From Oscillospiraceae bacterium (GTDB taxonomy: Bacteria; Bacillota; Clostridia; Monoglobales; Monoglobaceae): DNA of 39,276 nucleotides. The notes under the pieces are model-generated. The model did no database searches. It was not told the origin of the DNA and worked only from the letters and a program-made list of their open reading frames with translations. The stretch is taken from assembly GCA_015068655.1 (NCBI GenBank), contig SVKC01000015.1, positions 1-39,276 of the forward strand, read 5' to 3'. A program made the position numbers and the translations under genes. Positions 14,404 to 20,318 of this stretch are shown one piece after another; within the stretch, counting starts at the first letter, position 1; each line of letters opens with the position of its first letter.

Positions 14404-16707
14404 TCAGCTTTCCAGCATATCTGTTTTTTGTATACCGCTATTGTCAATGCGTGCGGTAAATATCTCATAAGGGTTTATATCCAGTTCATATATGCTTTCG
14501 TTTGTTGTTATCTTTATTTTTTGGCTAATACCATCATGTTCTATCCCTCGGACAATCATACAATCTTCGTCTTCGGCTTTTTTCAGAACAGTTACGGAAA
14601 CGCTTTGGGCATCAATAGTCAAAAAGCTGTTTTCCGTGGTTAGCGTACCGTCGTGGCTTGCTTCACAAAGAACCAGCGGAGGGTTGTTGAACTCGGCAGC
14701 TTTTTGGGGAAGATTATGTTTTTTTTCGAAAAACACACGAATGTTGCCTTCTGTTATGCCCTGCTCCAGAATGTCATAGTCGGTATCCAAATCTATGTCG
14801 TCAATTCTCAAATCACCATATATGGGACTTCTCAGAACCGTAAGTCCAAGAAGATTGTTACTTGCGCTGTATGCAAATATGCGGTCGGTACAGAAATCAA
14901 GGGCTTCTGTGCTCAACCATTCACCAACGGGGACATCTGCTTTCGTTTCGTTTCTTTCGGCACTGCCGTAAGGAACAGAAGCGGTATGCTTACAGGAAGC
15001 GATGTCCGTAACAAGCTTGAATACCAGATGCTTTTCGTTCCAGTTTACCTTGTAGCGTACATCTATATAGGATTCTTGTCTGTATATGGTGTAATACAGC
15101 ACAAGTCGTGACGAACGAAAGGTATATGTTGCTTTGAGAATTGTCCTGAGCTTGCCGTTTTCGGTTGATTCCAGCTTCTCAAGCCGGAAGGGCTCACACA
15201 TTTCGCCGTAGCTGTCAATGTTGAATGCCCATGTGTCTCCGTCATCAACGTAGCAGACGGGAACGAGAAGCCTGCCGCATATGTCTTTCCCGTTGTTTTT
15301 GTCATAGACTGATGTGATTTCACCGTTCGGCGATAGTTTCACGATATAGCGGTCGGTTTCAATTTCGAAAAGATTTGAAGGAACTGTGCTGTTGATTTCT
15401 TCTCCCGTCTGGATTAATCTGAAGGCTTTGTAGCCAACAGAAGGGATTCTTGCTTTGAACAAAAATCTTGACCTGAAACGGGGAATGACAGACCTCTCTC
15501 TGACAATCTGACATTCGTATCTGTTTCCGTCGGTATCTTCAAGAGCAATACCCTTGTCATACCAGGGAAATTCATGCGCCCATTGCACCTCGGCTTCAAT
15601 ATATCCGTCAAAGTCCCATGCGTTGAGATTCCACACGACAATATTCCATATAGTATCAGGATTTGTGCCGGGCATTTTTATGTTGTTGGTAACAGAAAGC
15701 AGATTGTAATGTGTTATTTCATTTGCAGTGGAAATTGCTCTTCCGTACACGTTTCGTGAATCGTAGTAGGCTTCCTTTATGCACGCTCCGCCAAGAATAT
15801 CGTGGAACTGGTTGAACAGAATATCATGCCAGCATTTTTTTAGTGCATCGGTGTCATACTTTTCCGCAATCACCGAGGCTTTTTCCGCATTCAGCACTGC
15901 ATATTCTGCCTTGCGGTTCAAGGCTTTTGTTTCCGAATGATTGGCATAAACACCAAAATCTCCGGTAATAAATTCGGTATCAACTGTATAGCCCGTTTTG
16001 CGGTTTTCAAAGAATTCCTTTACGGTAGCAAAATCAGCGATGTCACTTTCATATATATCTTTTATAGATTTTATGGTTGGGGCGCCGCCGTGGTCGGTTA
16101 CACCGAAAACCTGCATAGTGTCATAAGGCAGTTTCTTTGCCTCTGCAATTGCATCCAACGTATTATTTCTATAAGGCGAATCATCTCTGTAAGTAAGAAT
16201 AGTCGTGCCATCCTTTGATTTCCAGTTAAAAAGAGGCTCGGAAAGCTCAATATGTCTTCCTTCGGGTCTGCACAAGACGTAATACTTTATGTGACTTTTG
16301 GCGAGTATTTGCGGCAATGTCGGCGGATGACCGAAACTGTCAATATTGAACACTGTATCAGAATATGCTCCGAAATTCTCAAAAAGGTATTTCTGTCCAT
16401 AAAGTCCCTGACGTACAAGGCTTTCTCCGGCGGGAGTATAACAATCGGGCTGAACCCACCAGCCTTCAGCAAGCTCCCATCTGCCTTCCTTCACACGCTC
16501 TTTTATTTCTTCGAACATTTCAGGAGAAGTCTTTTTTATCCATTCAAAAACCGGCGGTGTTGCAAAGGAATACTTGAAATCAGGATATTCTTTCATTCTC
16601 TCCAATGCAGAACGGAAGGTTGCTGTGATTGATGACATTGCCTCGTCCCATTTCCAAAGCCATACCGGGTCAAAATGGGTGTTGCCTATCATATATACTT
16701 TTTTCAT
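14404..16707 (-). CDS. Glycoside hydrolase family 38 alpha-mannosidase
   Basis: Retaining, metal-dependent alpha-mannosidase, 767 residues without signal peptide, so it acts on imported oligosaccharides in the cytosol. The GH38 catalytic domain occupies about residues 1-290: GNTHFDPVWLWKWDEA with zinc ligands H11 and D13, GRWELAEGWWVQPD, and NIDSFGH with nucleophile D123. The helical middle domain (about 280-370, with QFHDILGGACI) and the C-terminal beta-sandwiches follow. It begins 34 nt after the isomerase-like gene. Substrate linkage cannot be read from sequence. Confidence 0.93.
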   Translation of the reverse strand: MKKVYMIGNTHFDPVWLWKWDEAMSSITATFRSALERMKEYPDFKYSFATPPVFEWIKKTSPEMFEEIKERVKEGRWELAEGWWVQPDCYTPAGESLVRQGLYGQKYLFENFGAYSDTVFNIDSFGHPPTLPQILAKSHIKYYVLCRPEGRHIELSEPLFNWKSKDGTTILTYRDDSPYRNNTLDAIAEAKKLPYDTMQVFGVTDHGGAPTIKSIKDIYESDIADFATVKEFFENRKTGYTVDTEFITGDFGVYANHSETKALNRKAEYAVLNAEKASVIAEKYDTDALKKCWHDILFNQFHDILGGACIKEAYYDSRNVYGRAISTANEITHYNLLSVTNNIKMPGTNPDTIWNIVVWNLNAWDFDGYIEAEVQWAHEFPWYDKGIALEDTDGNRYECQIVRERSVIPRFRSRFLFKARIPSVGYKAFRLIQTGEEINSTVPSNLFEIETDRYIVKLSPNGEITSVYDKNNGKDICGRLLVPVCYVDDGDTWAFNIDSYGEMCEPFRLEKLESTENGKLRTILKATYTFRSSRLVLYYTIYRQESYIDVRYKVNWNEKHLVFKLVTDIASCKHTASVPYGSAERNETKADVPVGEWLSTEALDFCTDRIFAYSASNNLLGLTVLRSPIYGDLRIDDIDLDTDYDILEQGITEGNIRVFFEKKHNLPQKAAEFNNPPLVLCEASHDGTLTTENSFLTIDAQSVSVTVLKKAEDEDCMIVRGIEHDGISQKIKITTNESIYELDINPYEIFTARIDNSGIQKTDMLES

Positions 16708-16741
16708 AATGCATTAACCTTTTCTTTGATAATGTCTTTTG

Positions 16742-17416
16742 TTAATGAGCTTCGGGGTATTCGTTTCCGAGAAGATAAAGGGGTGCTTCGTCTTCTTCAA
16801 TCTCGGGGAATCTTCCTGTAGGTTCGTAGAATCTGTTGTCAACTCTGTCGTCATTAACCTTTGAAACCTCGCCCAAAAGTGTCTTTCCGCCTTCAGCCCA
16901 GAAGGTGTGATACATTCCTTGTTGAATGGAAATACTTTCACCGGGCTTTATGCGAACGGTGCTTCCTGCCTTCACAGTGAAGTGACAGCCGTCTTTGAAA
17001 ATATCAACATCTGTGTCGGAAAACTGTTCGTCTTCGGTTGAGTTGTAAACCTTCACAAGCAAGTCACCGCCACCGCGATTTATAATATCCTCCATTTTGC
17101 TCCAGTGGAAATGATAGGGTGTTACCTGACCTTCTTCAACAATAAGGAGCTTTTCGGCATAGGGCTTTATGTATTTTTTGTCGTTGAAGTTTCCGTTTCT
17201 CACGGTGAACATCAGAAGTCCTACCTTGAAAAAATCTCCTGAACCAAAATCGGTTATATCCCAGCCCAGCATATTATCACGGATTTCATCGTATTCGTGA
17301 CCTTTCTGTGCCCACTCGTCAGGGCTCCAGAATGCAAAGGGCGGAAGCTTGAAATTCATTTTGTCAATAAATTCTACTGCATCTCTCATTATTTTGTTGA
17401 GCTCGGACCTTTTCAT
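16742..17416 (-). CDS. D-lyxose/D-mannose ketol-isomerase-like cupin
   Basis: 224-residue cupin of the D-lyxose isomerase family, which interconverts D-lyxose and D-xylulose and, in characterised members, also D-mannose and D-fructose using Mn2+. The metal site is visible: H102 and H104 (YHFHWSKMED), E109, and H170 (QQGMYHTFW). Other conserved blocks are FAFWSPDEW and DFGSGDFFKVGLLMFTVRNG. It is the first gene of the - strand operon that continues with a GH38 mannosidase, so mannose to fructose is an attractive activity; this is inferred from context. AAAGGATG precedes the start. Confidence 0.85.
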   Translation of the reverse strand: MKRSELNKIMRDAVEFIDKMNFKLPPFAFWSPDEWAQKGHEYDEIRDNMLGWDITDFGSGDFFKVGLLMFTVRNGNFNDKKYIKPYAEKLLIVEEGQVTPYHFHWSKMEDIINRGGGDLLVKVYNSTEDEQFSDTDVDIFKDGCHFTVKAGSTVRIKPGESISIQQGMYHTFWAEGGKTLLGEVSKVNDDRVDNRFYEPTGRFPEIEEDEAPLYLLGNEYPEAH

Positions 17417-17471
17417 TGTTAGTCATCCTTTCAAAGTAAATATTTTGAAAAATTTACACAAAATTATTTTT

Positions 17472-17511
17472 TAACTTGATTTTATCATATCAAAGGAATA
17501 TAATCAAGTTA
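17472..17511. promoter_or_regulatory. Palindromic divergent promoter/operator region
   Basis: TAACTTGATT (17472-17481) is a perfect inverted copy of AATCAAGTTA (17502-17511). On +, TTGATT (17476-17481), 17 nt, TATAAT (17499-17504) drives the regulator. On -, TTGATT (17507-17502), 17 nt, TAAAAT (17484-17479) drives the sugar operon. The two promoters overlap face to face, so polymerase can hardly occupy both at once, and the palindrome is a natural binding site for the adjacent AraC-type regulator. Confidence 0.7.
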
Positions 17512-17551
17512 TAATCATATAAAAATCTGTAAATTCGTATGAGGGAAATTT

Positions 17552-18460
17552 ATGAAAATAAAAGCGGATGTGGAAAAACTAAGGGAATTACTGATGATTT
17601 TTTATGATGTGGCGAAAGTGCGAATTGTAATTTTCGACGATGACTTTAACAAGATTACAGCTTATCCGGAAGACAGCTGTAGCTTTTGCAACATTATAAA
17701 ACAAAATCCCCTGTCGAGAAAATTATGCAAAGAGAATGACAGAAAAGCCTGCACTGAATGCAAGGAATCCGACAGACTTTGTATATACAAGTGTCATGCA
17801 GGGCTGTTTGAAGCGGTTGCTCCAATAAAGATGAATGGAGTTACTCTGGGTTACATTATGCTCGGGCAGGTGCTTGAAAGCGGGGAAAACCCGGATGGAG
17901 TGCTGGAATACGCCTTTGAGTTTGTGGAAGATGCAGAGGCTCTCAAATTGGCATACGGAAAGCTGCATCAAAAAAGCATAAAACAGATTGAATCTATTGC
18001 AAAGCTTATGGAGATTTCTACCTGTTACCTTGAGATAACAAAGCTTATCAGCATTGATGAAGAAAATATTATTTTTCATTTGTCCAATTACATAAACGAC
18101 AATATATGCAATGATTTGTCGGTAGAATCAATTCTTGAACATTTCAAAATAAGCCGAAGCCGTATATATGATATTTCGCACAAGTATTTCGGTATGAGCA
18201 TAGCGAAGTATATCAGGCGGAAAAGAGTGCTCATTGCGGCTGAGTATCTTGCACGAAAAGATGCAAAAATAAGCGAAGCGGCAGCTGCATCGGGCTTTTT
18301 TGATTATAATTATTTTTCAAAGGTTTTCAAAGCGGAAATGGGTGTAACGCCCACAGAATACAAAAAAATGCAAATTTTTCGAGATAATAATAAAAAATTC
18401 TTGACAAATGAAAATCAATATGCTAAAATACATTGTATCAAACGCTGTGATGCGGAATAG
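17552..18460 (+). CDS. PocR-domain AraC-family transcriptional regulator
   Basis: 302 residues. The N-terminal PocR sensor domain (about 5-165) has its cysteine cluster (C43, C46, C59, C67, C70, C77, C81) and AGLFEAVAPIKMNGVTLGYIMLGQ; PocR domains are thought to bind small hydrocarbon or sugar-derived ligands. The C-terminal AraC-type double helix-turn-helix (about 180-282) ends with FFDYNYFSKVFKAEMGVTPTEY. Transcribed divergently from the lyxose-isomerase/mannosidase operon, which it most likely activates. A 30-residue tail after the HTH runs through the promoter of the downstream T-box. ATG 17552 follows GAGGG (17541-17545). Confidence 0.88.
   Translation: MKIKADVEKLRELLMIFYDVAKVRIVIFDDDFNKITAYPEDSCSFCNIIKQNPLSRKLCKENDRKACTECKESDRLCIYKCHAGLFEAVAPIKMNGVTLGYIMLGQVLESGENPDGVLEYAFEFVEDAEALKLAYGKLHQKSIKQIESIAKLMEISTCYLEITKLISIDEENIIFHLSNYINDNICNDLSVESILEHFKISRSRIYDISHKYFGMSIAKYIRRKRVLIAAEYLARKDAKISEAAAASGFFDYNYFSKVFKAEMGVTPTEYKKMQIFRDNNKKFLTNENQYAKIHCIKRCDAE
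18401..18429 (+). promoter_or_regulatory. Sigma-A promoter of the T-box operon, inside the regulator gene
   Basis: Consensus TTGACA (18401-18406), 17-nt spacer, TAAAAT (18424-18429), within the last 20 codons of the PocR-AraC gene. Transcription would begin near 18436 and give a T-box leader of about 320 nt. Confidence 0.8.
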
Positions 18461-18712
18461 TATGCAAAAACTTTCGCCTATAGAGAGATGCCGGATGCTG
18501 CGAGGCATTGGGAAAGCTTTGCTGAACTCACCGCGGAGCGGCTGTCATGAAGTGCAAAAGTAGTGGCAGACGGGAACTCCCGTTATAGAGTTAAGATGTG
18601 ATAGCATCCAAAGTGCATCCTCTTGAAGGGTGAAGAAGAGTGGTACCGCGGAAACATAGATTTTTACGTTTTCGTCTCTTTGATAAAGCGAAGAGACGAA
18701 AACGTTTTTTTT
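18436..18712 (+). promoter_or_regulatory. T-box leader, leucine type
   Basis: A full T-box architecture: AGAGA box (18482-18486), stem I with distal GATGCTGCGAGGCATTG-like loops, specifier loop TGAACTCACC with codon CTC (18527-18529, Leu), and the conserved T-box AGAGTGGTACCGCGG (18637-18651), whose TGGT bulge pairs with uncharged tRNA ending ACCA. The terminator stem ACGTTTTCGTCTCTT (18666-18680) with AAGAGACGAAAACGT (18691-18705) and a T-run (to 18712) follows. When leucyl-tRNA is uncharged, the antiterminator should form and the downstream genes be expressed. Leucine specificity rests on reading CTC in the usual position. Confidence 0.92.
18666..18712 (+). terminator. Attenuator terminator of the T-box
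   Basis: 15-bp perfect stem, 10-nt loop and eight T residues, directly after the T-box antiterminator sequence. Mutually exclusive with the antiterminator. Confidence 0.9.
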
Positions 18713-18755
18713 GTCTCATAGTAAAGTTATTGAAGTTTGAAAGGGGTTTTCAAAA

Positions 18756-20144
18756 ATGAAAAAAATCAACATTACAGATGTTACACTGAAAAGACTTTCG
18801 GAGGAGCGTGAGATTTCTCTCCTGTTCCGTGAAAAGTCTGCTATTGCCAACTGTGCAGACAGGCTTGGTGCAGATGCCATTGAACTGCCGGTTGTGAAAA
18901 ACCTTCGTGAGGATACCATTATTTACAAAACCATTGCTCAGAATGTTCAAAACGCTGTCCTTGCAGCGGCGGTGGGCTTTGACAAAGAAACTGTTGCTTC
19001 TGTTTGGGAATGTATTAAGGAGGCGAAAAAACCTCGTCTTCAGGTTGAACTTCCTGTGTCTACAATCCAGATGGAATATACATATCATATAAAACAGGAC
19101 AAAATGCTCGGAAAAATCGGTGAACTTATAGCGGAAGCAAAAAAATACTGTGATGATGTAGAATTTGCCGCTCTTGATGCAACCAGAGCAGACGCAGATT
19201 TCCTTGTGGCTGCTGCAAAGGAAGCTGAGAAAAATGGTGCGGGAATTGTTACTGTTTGTGACAATGCCGGGGTGTCGGTTCCTGAAGAAATTGCCGCTTT
19301 GGTTGCGAAAGTGAAGGAGGCAGTGAGCATTCCTGTCTATGTTCAGGTTTCGGATCGTATCAACATGGGTGTTGCATCAGCCTTTTCTGCAATTTCGGCG
19401 GGTGCTGACGGATTGAAATGTGCTATGGCAGGAAAGGATGCTCTTCTAACGGGTGAAATCTCTGATGCGATGAGTGTTTGCGGTGCACAGATTGATGCAG
19501 AAATTGAATTGAACAATACCAAAATCCATTCAAGTATTGATGATATGCTTTCGAGTATAAGCCACGAAGCTTATGATAACGAAAAAGCAGTAAGTGAAAA
19601 GAAAAAGATTTTACTGGATTCAGATGCTACTCTGGCTCAGGTTGCACAGGCTGCCGGTGTGCTGGGGTATGAGCTTTCAGACTCGGATTGCGGAAACGTG
19701 TACAAGGCTCTTATGCAGGTATGCGAAAAGAAGGGCGCTGTCGGCTCCAAGGAATTTGAAGCTCTTGTTGCAAGCTCTGCTATGCAGGCACCGTCAACTT
19801 ATCATTTTGAAAGTTATACAACAACCAGCAGTAATGTTGCAAGCTCAATGTCTCAGGTTACGTTGAGATGCAATGATGAGCTGATGTGCGGCGTAAGTGC
19901 AGGTGACGGTCCTATTGATTCTGCATTCCGTGCTATTGAACAGTGTATAGGTTATCATTATGAGCTTGATGATTTTCAGGTTCAATCCGTGACGGAAGGC
20001 AAAGAAGCATTGGGTTCTGCTCTTGTGAGACTTCGCAACAACGGAAAGCTTTATTCAGGAAATGGAACTTCAACAGATATAGTTGCGGCAAGTATCAGAG
20101 CATACATAAACGCATTGAACAAGATTGTATTTGAGGAGGCGTAA
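18756..20144 (+). CDS. LeuA-like protein (isopropylmalate synthase homologue) lacking catalytic residues
   Basis: 462 residues with the full outline of 2-isopropylmalate synthase: an HMGL-like TIM barrel (about 1-245), linker subdomains (about 250-345) and a LeuA regulatory domain (about 350-462) with SAGDGPIDSAFRAIEQCIG and GNGTSTDIVAASIRAYINAL, the leucine-binding fold. The active site is not conserved. The LRDGEQ motif that supplies catalytic Arg and metal-binding Asp reads LKRLSE (11-16). The metal-binding His-x-His after strand 7 reads QVS (197-199). The G-E-R-x-G-N segment reads GKDALLTG. Flanking barrel features such as VEFAALDATRADADFL remain. It is therefore unlikely to perform the normal acetyl-CoA condensation; it may be a leucine sensor, a scaffold, or catalyse another reaction. 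First gene after the leucine T-box; GAAAGGGG precedes the ATG. Confidence 0.85.
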   Translation: MKKINITDVTLKRLSEEREISLLFREKSAIANCADRLGADAIELPVVKNLREDTIIYKTIAQNVQNAVLAAAVGFDKETVASVWECIKEAKKPRLQVELPVSTIQMEYTYHIKQDKMLGKIGELIAEAKKYCDDVEFAALDATRADADFLVAAAKEAEKNGAGIVTVCDNAGVSVPEEIAALVAKVKEAVSIPVYVQVSDRINMGVASAFSAISAGADGLKCAMAGKDALLTGEISDAMSVCGAQIDAEIELNNTKIHSSIDDMLSSISHEAYDNEKAVSEKKKILLDSDATLAQVAQAAGVLGYELSDSDCGNVYKALMQVCEKKGAVGSKEFEALVASSAMQAPSTYHFESYTTTSSNVASSMSQVTLRCNDELMCGVSAGDGPIDSAFRAIEQCIGYHYELDDFQVQSVTEGKEALGSALVRLRNNGKLYSGNGTSTDIVAASIRAYINALNKIVFEEA

Positions 20145-20299
20145 CGTGAAAAACCACGTTATGTCATAGACGGAATTTGTTGCACTGCCCAGCTTTTGTG
20201 CCCAAACGACACGAAATGGCAATGTGCATAATTCCCATTACACGCCTTATCTGCCCATAAAAGGACGTGTATATATTTTTAGTTACTATTTGTGGGCAG
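20142..20299 (+). promoter_or_regulatory. Structured intergenic leader with competing hairpins
   Basis: The 174-nt gap holds TAACGTG-N6-CACGTTA (20142-20161), a terminator-like stem ACACGCCTT (20240-20248) with AAGG-A-CGTGT (20261-20270) followed by an AT/T-rich run, and TGGGCAG (20293-20299) next to the ribosome site, which can pair with CTGCCCA at 20251-20257 or 20185-20191. The pairings are mutually exclusive. No known riboswitch class was recognised. Seen by eye only. Confidence 0.4.
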
Positions 20300-20318
20300 A
20301 AAGGCTATGGAGATTAAA

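Noticed and set aside
18370-18460. Frameshift or readthrough at the end of the PocR-AraC regulator
   Set aside because: The DNA-binding domain is complete before the tail, and the tail is simply open coding sequence into the promoter; nothing is broken.
20142-20318. Known riboswitch class in the LeuA-like/ligase gap
   Set aside because: No SAM, glycine, TPP, FMN, lysine or T-box core motif could be matched; only local complementarity is visible.
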